Counted from the first letter of the stretch, positions 17,059-26,343 are shown. The stretch: 64,000 nucleotides of DNA from Deltaproteobacteria bacterium (GCA_020848905.1 JADLHG010000033.1:62001-126000), one strand, 5' to 3'. Made by a program: numbers and translations. The notes: a model not told the origin generated them from the letters alone.

Positions 17059-18558
17059 ATGATGGGCTTGCAGGGCGCCTCCAGCGAACGGGTCTCCAAC
17101 TGGCTCTTCGGCGCGGCCGGGGCCCTGGTGGTGGCGGGGGCGGTCTCACTCGTGGTGGGGAGCGCCCCCGAGAGCTGGCTCGAGTTCGGGCTGGCCGTGC
17201 GGTGGTACGTGGTGCGGCAGCTGCGCGAGAACCCTCTTGCCTTGCCGGCTACGATCCTCGCGGGAGTCGCGACGCTGGCCTGGCTCGTCGTCTCGCGGCG
17301 GGCGGCGCGCAGGTACGAGCGCGAGGAGGCGGCTGGTGCGCTGCCGGCGCGCGAGGTCGGCGTGCTGGAGGATCGCGCGCTCGTCCGGTGGGCGCGCTCG
17401 CTCCTCGAGCCGGAGCTGACGCGAACGCACCCGCGCGTGGAGCGGGTGGCCGACGTCCTCCTGGGTGCGCCCGTCGACGTGGGGGCCAGCGAGCTGGTCC
17501 TCGAGCCTGGGCCGATGGTGGTCGACCTCTCGCTGCGCATGTCGATGGACCGGGTCACCGTGACTACCATGAGCCGCGAGCTCTACGCCCAGGTGCTGGT
17601 CCATTTCCGACGCGTCCTCGGTCTCGCGGGCGATGGAGAGGGGCAGCTCGACCTGCGTTCCGCCGACGCGGTAGAGCAGCTCCGCGTCGTGCTGCGCTCG
17701 GGACCCGAGGGGACCGTGATGCGGGTCCAGGTGCTAGGCCGCGCGGGGGCGACCCTGACGCTCGACGAGCTCAAGCTGCCGCCGGCAGTGCACGAGGAGC
17801 TCGTGCGCGCCCTCGGGGCGACGCGGGGGCTCGTGCTCGTCAGTGGTCCAGCCGGCCACGGCGTGGGGACGACGCTCTACGCGGCGCTGCACCACGTGAA
17901 CCACGAGCGCCAGCGGACGGGCCTCATCGCCACGCTCGAGGAGACCGTCCGACACGCGCTCCCCTTCGCGCATCAGACGGAGCTCGGGAGGGGGCATGCG
18001 CCTCGCGTGCTCGAGAAGGTGCTCGCCCGCCCGGCGAAGGTGCTCCTCGTGCGGCCGGCGGCGGAGGCGGAGACGGTCCGGATGGTCGTTGAGGCCGCGC
18101 GGACGCGGCTGGTGCTCGCCACGCTGGGGTCCGTCGATGCGAGGGAGGCGATCCTCAAGGCCGTGGATTGCGCTGGCGCCACGGCGGTGGGGGAGACGCT
18201 CCTCCTGTCCGTCGGACAGCGGCTCGCGCGGCGGCTCTGCCCGGCGTGCCGCGTGGAGGCGCGGCCGAGCGCTGACGAGATGACGGTAGGAGGCGTCTCG
18301 TCGGACGCGGTCTTTTACGCCTCGCGTGGGTGCCAGGCCTGCGGCTACACCGGGCTCGCGGGTCGGCACCCGATCTTCGAGGCGCTGCGCCGCGACGAGG
18401 AGCTCGCGCGTGCGCTGCAGCACGGGGCTCCCGCCGCGGCTCTGGCGGCTGCGCTCGACCGGCGAGCGGCGGGGGGCCTGATGGCCGCCGGGCTCGCGGA
18501 GGCGGGGAGGGGTCACCTGAGCCTGGCCGAGCTCTCGCGCGTGGTCGAGGAGCGCTGA
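17059..18558 (+). CDS. GspE/PilB-like degenerate secretion ATPase (pseudo-ATPase) with N-terminal membrane segments
   Basis: 499 aa. Residues about 15-35 and 61-78 are hydrophobic and probably membrane-spanning, which is unusual for a secretion ATPase. From about 125 the order of motifs follows GspE/PilB: an N2-like segment (GASELVLEPG), the P-loop region GPAGHGVGTTLY (263-274), the LARPAKVLLVRPAAEAETV Walker B region, ATLGSVDAREA in place of the histidine box, and a tetracysteine zinc site (Cys394, 397, 425, 428). The Walker A Lys is Val269, the Walker B acid is lost, and the histidine-box His is Gly. It should not hydrolyse ATP, and is probably a structural paralogue. It is coupled by TGATG to the next gene. 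Confidence 0.8.
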   Translation: MMGLQGASSERVSNWLFGAAGALVVAGAVSLVVGSAPESWLEFGLAVRWYVVRQLRENPLALPATILAGVATLAWLVVSRRAARRYEREEAAGALPAREVGVLEDRALVRWARSLLEPELTRTHPRVERVADVLLGAPVDVGASELVLEPGPMVVDLSLRMSMDRVTVTTMSRELYAQVLVHFRRVLGLAGDGEGQLDLRSADAVEQLRVVLRSGPEGTVMRVQVLGRAGATLTLDELKLPPAVHEELVRALGATRGLVLVSGPAGHGVGTTLYAALHHVNHERQRTGLIATLEETVRHALPFAHQTELGRGHAPRVLEKVLARPAKVLLVRPAAEAETVRMVVEAARTRLVLATLGSVDAREAILKAVDCAGATAVGETLLLSVGQRLARRLCPACRVEARPSADEMTVGGVSSDAVFYASRGCQACGYTGLAGRHPIFEALRRDEELARALQHGAPAAALAAALDRRAAGGLMAAGLAEAGRGHLSLAELSRVVEER

Positions 18559-19154
18559 TGGTCGACGAGACGAGGAACGGGTCGGGAAGGCACGTCGTCG
18601 CACCGTCGGCGCGCGTGCGAAACGCTCCCATCACGGTGGACCGCTTGCGGACGCGGCGCGGCGACCCGGCGACCGGCGAGGTGCCGCTGCCCGTCGAAGA
18701 GCACGAGGCGAGCGACGTGCGGTCGGGGCTCTTCTTCGGGCAGGGGATGGTCGCCGAGGACGAGGTGGCCCCGGTGGTGCAGCGGCGGCTGGCGCGGCCT
18801 CGGCCGGCGGGCGAGCGCGTCCTGCGGCTCGCGGCGGGTCTCGCGCTGGCTCTGGCGGCCCTCGTCCTCTTCGGCGACGCGGGCCGGCAGGCGGTCGTGC
18901 GCCTGCGTTCGGGGGCGCGGGACGTGGTCTGGCGGATGGCCCCCCTCACGGTGCGGTCGAATCCGTCGGGGGCGCGGGTCTTCGTACAGGATGCCCTGCG
19001 CGGCGCGACGCCCTTCTCGAGCCAGGAGCCGTGTCGCGGACGCCCGATTCGCGTGCGCGTCGAGGCGGCCAGCCACGGCATCTGGGAGTGGCGCGGCCTC
19101 TGTCCCTACGAGGGGCCGGTAGCTCTCGAGGCGAACCTCCAGCAGCTCCGCTGA
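18558..19154 (+). CDS. Single-span membrane protein with PEGA-like domain
   Basis: 198 aa from the ATG that overlaps the upstream TGA by one base. Residues 1-90 are charged and probably cytoplasmic. A hydrophobic segment (LRLAAGLALALAALVLFGDA) follows at about 95-115. The C-terminal domain begins LTVRSNPSGARVFVQD and has the PEGA pattern (beta-strand, PxGAxV, then GATPF), usually extracytoplasmic and linked to surface proteins. Translational coupling says it works with the GspE-like protein. Function is unknown. Confidence 0.72.
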   Translation: MVDETRNGSGRHVVAPSARVRNAPITVDRLRTRRGDPATGEVPLPVEEHEASDVRSGLFFGQGMVAEDEVAPVVQRRLARPRPAGERVLRLAAGLALALAALVLFGDAGRQAVVRLRSGARDVVWRMAPLTVRSNPSGARVFVQDALRGATPFSSQEPCRGRPIRVRVEAASHGIWEWRGLCPYEGPVALEANLQQLR

Positions 19155-19263
19155 TCGATCGGATCGACCCCGCGGGCGCCCGTCGTCGGTGTGTGGGCCG
19201 GAAGGGGAGCCCGAGCGGGGCGTATACCCCTCCGTGGCGCGGGTTTGAAGAAGGAGTGGCAGC

Positions 19264-20907
19264 ATGCGGGTCTGGATCGCGGCGTGGGTGCTCGGGATGG
19301 CGCTCGCGGGGTGCAAGAAGGAAGAAGCGGGGGTCGGCCCGTCCGAGGCCGAGGGAGACGCGGGTGCCGGCGCTGGAGCCGGGAGCGGGTCGGGAAGCGG
19401 CGGGGGAGGCTGGGCGGAGCTCCTCGGTCTGAAGCGGGCCGCGGGGGCCTCGGCGACCCTCGAGGACGTGGTCAAGGGCTACCCCGGCTACGAGAAGTGC
19501 CTCGAGCGACTGCAGGCGGCGCTTCCGCCCGACCTCGGCGCGGACATGCTGGCCTTCTACAACGTGCCCGACGCGCTCTGTCGGACCCGCGAGGCGATGG
19601 CGCAAGGGACGACGCTCCCCTGCGCGCGCATTCTCAGCTACTCGATGAAGCGCGGGTGCGAGCAGATGGCGGCGATCTACGCCCGCAAGCCCGACGCCTG
19701 CCCGATGGGCTACCCCGGACGACAGGGGCGTGAGGGGTACTGCCTGGCGCTCTCGCAGCGCGACCCCGCCCTCTGTCGCGGCTCGAAGAACGAGCGCGAG
19801 GAGGTGCGCTGTCGCGCCGTGCTCATGAAGAGCGACGAGCCGTGCAGCGCGCTCGGGCGTCCCGAGGAGCGCGAGGAGTGCAAGGGCGAGGTGCGGCGCT
19901 GGGCTTCGGCGATGGGGGAGGTGAAGAAGCTGGCCGTCGAGAGCCAGCCGGCCACTCTCGAGCTGACGCTGACGGCCGAGAGCTCGTCGCGTCCCGTGCC
20001 CTTTCCGTCGGTGAAGCTCGACTGCGCGAGCTTTGGCGCGGTGGGCCCCGACTCCGGGGACACGGCGCTGTTCGCCCTGTGCGACTACCATCCCTACGGC
20101 TACCGCCGGATGGCCGGCTACGGCTACTACGCGCCCGAGCAGCGGACGAAGGTGCGGTTCGAGTTCAAGGCTCCGCCGACCGACAGCGCGACGGTGCGCT
20201 TCGGCACCGACGCACTCTTCTCGATCCAGATCCGCGAGTTCGGCGAGTTCGGCGTAGCGCCCACCGGCGAGATCAAGTTCTCGACCTTCGAGCGCAGGCG
20301 GGGCGGGCGGCTCGCCGGCACCTTCAAGGTCACGGTCGCTTCGGGGACCGAGCGCATCTCGGTCGATGGGAAGTTCGACAGCTTCATCCGGGACCTCGTC
20401 TCGCCGTCGCAGCTGCAGGGTCCCTCGTATGGCGGTGGCTACGGTGCCGGGCGGGGCTACGGCCTCGGGGCTCTCGGCGTGGGGGCCGGCAGCGGGACGG
20501 CCGGGATCCTCGGAGGTCTTCGCGGGCAGGGGGGACTCGGTGGCCTGGGCACCGGGCCGAGGCCGGTCGGGGGCCTCGGCGGGGCGGGCCCCACCGGGAA
20601 GCAGTACGCTGCCGTGCTGACGTCGGCCACCCTCACGCCGCTTCGGCCGGGTCCCGCCAACCTGGGCTACCGGATGACCGGGCTACGGCCGGGCGGGATC
20701 TGGGAGCGGCTGGGCGTGAAGGAAGGGGACGAGGTTCTCCACGTGGGGAGCGTCGTGCTGCGCACCATGGGGGACGTGGTCCGCGTGCGGGGCGACCTTC
20801 AGGGAGCCAGGCAGCTCGCCATCAAGCTCCGACGCGGCGGCCGCATCAAGCGCGTGGTCGTGCCGAAGCGCGAGCTCGAGCGGATCCAGCAGGACTTCTA
20901 CTTCTGA
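19264..20907 (+). CDS. Lipoprotein with C-terminal PDZ domain (GspC-like tail)
   Basis: 547 aa, with AAGAAGGAG before the ATG. The lipobox is LGMALAGC (Cys17), followed by a Gly/Ser/Ala linker. Residues about 60-220 contain many cysteines (at least ten) in a helical region. About 225-390 is beta-rich, then a long Gly-rich stretch. The last 80 residues form a PDZ-like domain (YRMTGLRPGGIWERLGVKEGD) resembling the PDZ domain of GspC and related proteins. It follows the GspE-like/PEGA pair by 109 bp on the same strand, so a role in the same envelope assembly is plausible but not shown. It overlaps the convergent gene by 10 bp. Confidence 0.75.
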   Translation: MRVWIAAWVLGMALAGCKKEEAGVGPSEAEGDAGAGAGAGSGSGSGGGGWAELLGLKRAAGASATLEDVVKGYPGYEKCLERLQAALPPDLGADMLAFYNVPDALCRTREAMAQGTTLPCARILSYSMKRGCEQMAAIYARKPDACPMGYPGRQGREGYCLALSQRDPALCRGSKNEREEVRCRAVLMKSDEPCSALGRPEEREECKGEVRRWASAMGEVKKLAVESQPATLELTLTAESSSRPVPFPSVKLDCASFGAVGPDSGDTALFALCDYHPYGYRRMAGYGYYAPEQRTKVRFEFKAPPTDSATVRFGTDALFSIQIREFGEFGVAPTGEIKFSTFERRRGGRLAGTFKVTVASGTERISVDGKFDSFIRDLVSPSQLQGPSYGGGYGAGRGYGLGALGVGAGSGTAGILGGLRGQGGLGGLGTGPRPVGGLGGAGPTGKQYAAVLTSATLTPLRPGPANLGYRMTGLRPGGIWERLGVKEGDEVLHVGSVVLRTMGDVVRVRGDLQGARQLAIKLRRGGRIKRVVVPKRELERIQQDFYF

Positions 20908-22652
20908 CGCCTTCTGCGGGCCCGGGACGCGAGCGCGAGGGCCAGCGCGAGAGCTCCCAGCCCGGCCCACGCCGACGAGGGTTCCGCGCCGACGCGGCAG
21001 TGGCAGCCGAAGATCTCGGAGGTGCCCCCGTCGCCGGCCGGCTGCCCGTCTCCCGCGGGCGCACCATCCGTCGGCGTCGCTCCGTCCCCGGTCGGCGCGC
21101 CGTCGCGCGTCGCCGCGCCATCGCCTACGAGCCCTCCCTCGCTCGGCGCTGCCGCGTCCTTCGCCGGGCCTCCGTCGGTCTTCACGCCGCCGTCCTTCTT
21201 CACCGCGCCGTCTCGCGCGATCGCGGCGTCCTTCTTCGGGGCCGCGTCGGCCACCCGCGCGTCGGGCGTCACGGCCCCCACCACCTCGTGCGCGCCGATG
21301 TCGTAGGCGGGGCCTTGCGGGCGCGCGGTGCCGAAGTAGTCGGTCGTCACGCGCGCCGAGGCGGTGCCGCGGTTCACGCAAGGTGAGCTGGCCCCGAGGC
21401 GAAAGCTGGCCGCGTCCGGGGTGGACGGGTTCGCGAGGCCGCAGTCGGCGGTCACGTCAGTAGCAGGGTTGACGGGCGGGTCGGGCGACGCCACGGGATT
21501 CACTCCCCCGCGCCAGTTGTTGTGGGAGAAGCCGATCCCCGTGGCAGGCGTAGAGACGTCGATCGTGTCCCCCACCGTCGCCGTCTGCAGCACGAGGTTG
21601 TTCACGATGCTGCTGCCCGAGTGCGCGCCCGTGTCGATGAACATGCCGAGGAGCTCGGCGTGGACGAGCGTGTTGTTGGCCACCACCACGTTCTTCATGC
21701 CGGTGCCCGCGTCGCCGCTGTTGATCCACGAGAAGTTGTTGGCACAGTTCCGCACCAGGTTGTTCATCACCGTGTGCCCGGTGGAGGTCGAGCCGTCCTC
21801 TACGGCGATGCCGTTGGCGCGGTGCCCCTGAAAGTCGTACCCCGCGCCGGTGGTGCAGTACACGCGGTTCTGCGCGATCGAGGCGCCGGTCGCATGGTCG
21901 ACGTACAGGTTGTGGTGGACGTTGTCGTAGATCGTGTTGCCGCGCAGCACGGCGCCCGCGCTCGTGTTCACGTACAGGCCGGTGTGGTGGTTCTGGTAGA
22001 CGGTGTTGTTCAGCACCTGCACGTTGTTGGCGTAGTCGAGGGTGATGCCGTGGAGCGGCGGGTTCGTCGCGTGGGCCGCGTTGCTCTGGACGTTCTGATA
22101 GACGGTGTTCCCTTGAATCGTGCCGCTCGCGATCGGCGCGGCCGCCGCGGCGGTGAACATGATCCCCTCGCCGCCGTTGTCGTGAACCCGGCAGTCGAGC
22201 ACCTTCACGCCGTTCGCGTTGTCCACCACGATGCCGTGGCCCCACGAGTCGCGCACCTCGAAGCCGCTGAAGGTGATGTAGTCGTCGGTGATCTGGACCA
22301 GCGCCTGGTCCGCGGTGGTCGGGAGGTGCGGCGTGGTGGTGCGCCGCCCGGCGATCACCACCGTGGCCCCGGCCGCGGCCCGCACCGTCACGGGGCTCGC
22401 CGCGCTACCGCCGTTGTCGAGGCTGACCTGCTCCGTGTATGTGCCCGCACGAACCTCGAGGATATCTCCGGCTACGAGCTCGCCCGACGCCCGGCCGATG
22501 GTCTTCCAGGGGGCGTTCGTGCTGCCGGTCCCCGTGCTGTCGTTGCCCGTGGTCGCGACGTAGTACGTGGCCGCGTGCGCCTCGCACGCGAGGGAGGCGG
22601 CGAGGGCGACGACGCAGGAGCTGGCGAGCCTGAAGATCGCGGTTCGTGTCAC
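20898..22652 (-). CDS. Right-handed beta-helix surface protein with MYXO-CTERM-like tail
   Basis: 584 aa. The GTG at 22652 is preferred because GGAAGGA lies 6-8 nt upstream; an ATG at 22688 lacks one. A signal peptide (to about CEAHA) is followed by a DUF1565-like start (TYYVATTGNDSTGTGS) and repeated beta-helix turns rich in Asn and Val (e.g. NTVYQN, NNLVLQT) over about 40-450. The fold is that of pectate-lyase-like proteins, though no catalytic site is evident. After an Asp/Gly/Ala linker the C-terminus has a CHC motif, a hydrophobic segment and an Arg cluster (RARRRRQK), matching the MYXO-CTERM sorting tail. Confidence 0.85.
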   Translation of the reverse strand: MTRTAIFRLASSCVVALAASLACEAHAATYYVATTGNDSTGTGSTNAPWKTIGRASGELVAGDILEVRAGTYTEQVSLDNGGSAASPVTVRAAAGATVVIAGRRTTTPHLPTTADQALVQITDDYITFSGFEVRDSWGHGIVVDNANGVKVLDCRVHDNGGEGIMFTAAAAAPIASGTIQGNTVYQNVQSNAAHATNPPLHGITLDYANNVQVLNNTVYQNHHTGLYVNTSAGAVLRGNTIYDNVHHNLYVDHATGASIAQNRVYCTTGAGYDFQGHRANGIAVEDGSTSTGHTVMNNLVRNCANNFSWINSGDAGTGMKNVVVANNTLVHAELLGMFIDTGAHSGSSIVNNLVLQTATVGDTIDVSTPATGIGFSHNNWRGGVNPVASPDPPVNPATDVTADCGLANPSTPDAASFRLGASSPCVNRGTASARVTTDYFGTARPQGPAYDIGAHEVVGAVTPDARVADAAPKKDAAIARDGAVKKDGGVKTDGGPAKDAAAPSEGGLVGDGAATRDGAPTGDGATPTDGAPAGDGQPAGDGGTSEIFGCHCRVGAEPSSAWAGLGALALALALASRARRRRQK

Positions 22653-22773
22653 GGCAGGTCCTTCCGTTGGGGGTGCTGAAGCCATCATAGCGCACGCCTT
22701 CGTCGACGGAGCGACTTCCCGGGGATGGCAGGGGCCGCGTCGCCGCCTGCGTGACGCCCGTCACTCGCCACGC

Positions 22774-22802
22774 TTGCAGGTGGCCCGGGGCCCCGATAGA
22801 CT
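22774..22802 (+). promoter_or_regulatory. Weak sigma70-like promoter of the amidohydrolase lipoprotein gene
   Basis: TTGCAG (22774-22779) and TAGACT (22797-22802) are separated by 17 bp in the divergent gap. Transcription would start near 22809, leaving a 22-nt leader that contains the GGAG ribosome-binding site 6 nt before the GTG start at 22831. Only 3 and 4 of 6 consensus bases match. Confidence 0.3.
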
Positions 22803-22830
22803 GCGCCATCCTTCAGCGCTGGAGTAATGC

Positions 22831-25395
22831 GTGGTTGTTAGCCGTCTCTGGGTTTCCGTCTCCTTCCTATCGATCATGGTCGCAGCGGGGTGTGGTGGGA
22901 CGGGGGTGCTACCCTCCGACGGTGCGGTTGCCGACGCGAGCGTCGGTGATGGCGGCGGGGGCGAGGGGCTTCCGGGGGGCGACGGAGGCGTCGAGCCCGG
23001 CGTCGAGCGGTGCCCGAACTCGCCGATGGCCTCGGCGGAGCCCGGCGTCTGCCGGGTAACCCGGCCCGGGACCGGGGCGGTGCTCCTCCGGGCGACGCTG
23101 CTCCTGCCGGACAAGGTGCTCGGGAACGCGCACCTGCTCATCGAGGGGAAGAAGCTCGCCTGCGTGGGCTGCGACTGCAGCAAGCACCCGTCGTTCGCGC
23201 AGGCCACCGTTGTCGAGTGTCCGCAGGGGGTCGTCTCGCCGGGACTCATCAACCCGCACGACCACATCGGGTACGCGCAGGGGCGCCCCCGTCCGACGCA
23301 GGTTCGCTACGACCACCGCCACGAGTGGCGCGAAGGCGCCGGGCCCGGCAAGCCGCGGATCAACGTGTCCGGGAACAAGGCCAAGGACGGAGACGGCGAG
23401 AAGTGGGGCGAGCTCCGCATGCTGCTCGGCGGAGCGACCTCCATCATGGGCTCCGAGACGGCGAACGGCCTGCTGCGGAATCTGGACGGCGGGGACAACG
23501 GCGGCCTCGGCGTGGACGCCGCCAACACGCCGACGTTCCCCCTCGGGGACTCGCGCGGGGAGATGCTCACCCAGCAGTGCACGTATCCACGGCTGCCCGC
23601 GCCCGACAAGATCAAGCCGCTGCGCGCGTACGTCCCCCACATCGCGGAGGGGACCAACCAGGCCGCTCGTAACGAGTTCCTCTGCCTGAGCGGACAGCAG
23701 ACCGGCGGGGTGGACGTCATCTCCGCCAACACGGCCATCATTCACGCCGTGGGCCTGACCTTGACGGACATGCAGGGGCTCGGTCGCGATCAGGGAGCGG
23801 TCGTCTGGTCGCCCCGCTCCAACATCAGCCTCTACGGCATGACCGCCGAGGTTGCGACCCTGCATCGGCTCGGGGTGAAGATATCCCTCGGTACCGACTG
23901 GACCGCCAGCGGGTCGATGAACGTGCTCCGGGAGCTGGCCTGCGCCGACAGCTTGAACCAGACCTACTACGGCAAGTACTTCACCGACCGGCAGCTCTGG
24001 GAGATGGCGACCGTCAACGCGGCTGCCACGGCGGGCGTCTCCGACCGGCTCGGGGTTCTGACCGAAGGGGCCTTCGCGGACCTCGCGATCTTCGACGGGC
24101 GCAAGCAGAAGAGCTTCGCCGCGGTGCTGCGGGCGGAGATCCAGGGGGTCGTGCTGGTGATGCGCGGGGGGGAGGTCCTCTACGGCGACGACGCCCTGCT
24201 CACCGATCTGAAGGCCGACGGCTGCGACCCCCTCGACGTCTGCCAGGTCAAGAAGCGCGTCTGTCTGACGAAGGAGATCGGCAAGAACCTCGACGCGCTC
24301 AAGACGAGCGTGGGGACCTCGACCTACGAGCTCTTCTTCTGCGGTACGCCGGCCGACGAGCCCACCTGCAAGCCGATGCGCCCGAGCTCGTACGACGGGA
24401 CCGTATCTGCCACCGACAGCGACGGGGACGGCGTGCCCGATGCCGACGACAACTGCCCGAAGCACTTCAACCCGCCGCGCCCCGTGGACGGCGCCAAACA
24501 GACCGACTTCGACGGCGACAAGCTGGGAGATGCGTGCGACCCCTGTCCGCTCGACGCCGACCCCGGCAAGTGCCGCAAGGCCTTCGACCCGTCGGACCGG
24601 GACGGGGACGGCGCGCTCAACGAGAAGGACAACTGCCCCGAGATCGCCAACGCCGACCAGAAGGATGCCGACCTGGACGGGATCGGGGACCTCTGCGACC
24701 TCTGTGCGAAGCCCAACCCGGGGGGAACGGCGTGTCCGCTCACGATCAAGGAGCTCAAGGACCCGGCCCTGAAGGCCCGTCCCGGCGTCGGCACGGCGGT
24801 GAAGCTGGAGCGCGTGGTGGTCGTGGGGATCCGCACCACCAAGGCCGGAAACTTCGGCTACTACGTACGCGAAGGGACAGCACCCTACGAGGCGCTCTTC
24901 ATCTACACCGACAACGCCAAGCCCGCCGACCAGGGCGCGCAGTTGCTGAAGGTCGGGGACATGGTGAGCCTCGAGGGGGTGCTGGACGTCTACTCGCAGA
25001 TGGACCAGCTCAAGACCCCGAGCAAGGTCACCGTCTCGGGGAGCGGCGACGTTACGCCGGTGGTCGTGACGCCGGAGAAGCTACAGCCGGGGAGCGCGAC
25101 GGCCGAGGAGCTCGAGAGCCAGCTCGTGCAGGTCTCGACCGTGGTGGTGGCGGGGATGGTCGCGGCGGGGACCAGCGATAGTTTCTGGCTCACCACGGCC
25201 GGGGGGAACTGCACGGGGACCAAGCCGACCTGCACCAAGGTCTCGGACTTCTTCTTCGACGGTGGGACCGTGAACGGTCAGCCGGCGGTCACGGCGGGCC
25301 AGGCCTTCACCTCGGTGGTGGGGGTGATCAACGGCTTCAAGAGCGACCACACGCTCGATCCGCGCAGCGCCGCCGACCTGACTCCCGCCCCGTAG
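22831..25395 (+). CDS. Amidohydrolase-family lipoprotein fused to thrombospondin type 3 repeats and an OB-like domain
   Basis: 854 aa from a GTG, with GGAG 6 nt upstream. The lipobox is MVAAGC and a Gly/Asp linker follows. Residues about 80-460 are an amidohydrolase barrel with the first metal motif HDH (143-145) and SLGTDWTASG, plus a C-terminal composite beta segment (VSDRLGVLTEGAFADLAIFDG). About 525-640 holds Ca-binding TSP3-type repeats (DSDGDGVPDADDNCP at 529; DRDGDGALNEKDNCP). About 650-854 looks like an OB-fold nucleic-acid or nuclease-accessory domain (VGDMVSLEGVLDVYS). Substrate is unknown. The protein is probably on the cell surface. Confidence 0.85.
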   Translation: MVVSRLWVSVSFLSIMVAAGCGGTGVLPSDGAVADASVGDGGGGEGLPGGDGGVEPGVERCPNSPMASAEPGVCRVTRPGTGAVLLRATLLLPDKVLGNAHLLIEGKKLACVGCDCSKHPSFAQATVVECPQGVVSPGLINPHDHIGYAQGRPRPTQVRYDHRHEWREGAGPGKPRINVSGNKAKDGDGEKWGELRMLLGGATSIMGSETANGLLRNLDGGDNGGLGVDAANTPTFPLGDSRGEMLTQQCTYPRLPAPDKIKPLRAYVPHIAEGTNQAARNEFLCLSGQQTGGVDVISANTAIIHAVGLTLTDMQGLGRDQGAVVWSPRSNISLYGMTAEVATLHRLGVKISLGTDWTASGSMNVLRELACADSLNQTYYGKYFTDRQLWEMATVNAAATAGVSDRLGVLTEGAFADLAIFDGRKQKSFAAVLRAEIQGVVLVMRGGEVLYGDDALLTDLKADGCDPLDVCQVKKRVCLTKEIGKNLDALKTSVGTSTYELFFCGTPADEPTCKPMRPSSYDGTVSATDSDGDGVPDADDNCPKHFNPPRPVDGAKQTDFDGDKLGDACDPCPLDADPGKCRKAFDPSDRDGDGALNEKDNCPEIANADQKDADLDGIGDLCDLCAKPNPGGTACPLTIKELKDPALKARPGVGTAVKLERVVVVGIRTTKAGNFGYYVREGTAPYEALFIYTDNAKPADQGAQLLKVGDMVSLEGVLDVYSQMDQLKTPSKVTVSGSGDVTPVVVTPEKLQPGSATAEELESQLVQVSTVVVAGMVAAGTSDSFWLTTAGGNCTGTKPTCTKVSDFFFDGGTVNGQPAVTAGQAFTSVVGVINGFKSDHTLDPRSAADLTPAP

Positions 25396-25401
25396 CCGAG
25401 C

Positions 25402-26343
25402 TCACTCCCCCACGAGCTGTCCGTCCGACCCGCCCGCGTGCACGTTGCGGATGGCGGCGGCCAGGCGCTCGGCGAGCGACACGACCGTGATCTTGTCGAT
25501 CTGTTTCTCGACGGGGAGCGGGATGCTGTCGGTGCAGATGAGCTGGATGATCTTCGAGCGATTGAGCCGTTCGACCCCCGTGCCCGAGAGGACGGGGTGG
25601 GTGACGGCGGCGCGCACGCTCCGCGCTCCGTGGGTCTTGAGCAGGTCGGCCGCCTCGGTGAGCGTCTCGGCCGTGTCGATGATGTCGTCCACCAGCACGC
25701 AGTCTCGTCCCTCCACGTCGCCGATGAGGTGCATCGCCTTGGCCTTGGCGGGGGCGGCGCGGCGTCGGTCGATGAGCGCCAGGGTCCCGGCCAGCCCGAG
25801 GGCCATGCGACTCGCGCGGTCCACGCCCCCCAGGTCGGGAGAGACGATGACGGGCTCGGGCAGGGCGAGCGCGCGCAGCCGCTCCACGAGGAGGTGGCTC
25901 GCGTGCAGGTGATCCACCGGCACGTCGAAGAACCCCTGGAGCTGGGGGGCGTGGATGTCGACGGTGATCACCCGGTCGACCCCCGCCGAGCAGAGGAAGT
26001 TGGCCACGACCTTCGCCGAGATGGGGACGCGAGGGCTCGTCTGGTGGTCCTGCCGGCTGTAGCCGAAGTAGGGCATCACGGCGTTGATGCGTCCGGCGGA
26101 GGACCGGCGGCAGGCGTCCACCATGAGCGCGAGCTCCATCAGGTGGTCGTTGCCGGGATACGAGGTGGACTGCAGCAGGAAGACGTCGTGCGCGCGGACG
26201 CTCTCGTTGAAGCGGACGTCCACCTCGCCGTCGGAGAAGCGGCGGATGTCGGCGTTTCCCACCGGGACGCCGAGCTCCTTCGCGAGCCGGTGGGCCAGGT
26301 CCGGGTTCGAGCTGCCGGCGAAGAGCTTGAGCGAGAGCAGCAT
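25402..26343 (-). CDS. prs: Ribose-phosphate pyrophosphokinase
   Basis: 313 aa, the standard size. AAGGGAAGA before the ATG at 26343 fixes the start. Motifs: FAGSSNPDLAHRLAKELG at the N-terminus, FSDGEVDVRFNESVR, the YFGYSRQDHQ loop, and the PRPP-binding VLVDDIIDTAETL. It makes PRPP from ribose 5-phosphate and ATP for nucleotide, His and NAD synthesis. Its start is one base from the stop of the transketolase C-terminal subunit gene, so it is the last gene of the operon that supplies its substrate. Confidence 0.95.
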   Translation of the reverse strand: MLLSLKLFAGSSNPDLAHRLAKELGVPVGNADIRRFSDGEVDVRFNESVRAHDVFLLQSTSYPGNDHLMELALMVDACRRSSAGRINAVMPYFGYSRQDHQTSPRVPISAKVVANFLCSAGVDRVITVDIHAPQLQGFFDVPVDHLHASHLLVERLRALALPEPVIVSPDLGGVDRASRMALGLAGTLALIDRRRAAPAKAKAMHLIGDVEGRDCVLVDDIIDTAETLTEAADLLKTHGARSVRAAVTHPVLSGTGVERLNRSKIIQLICTDSIPLPVEKQIDKITVVSLAERLAAAIRNVHAGGSDGQLVGE

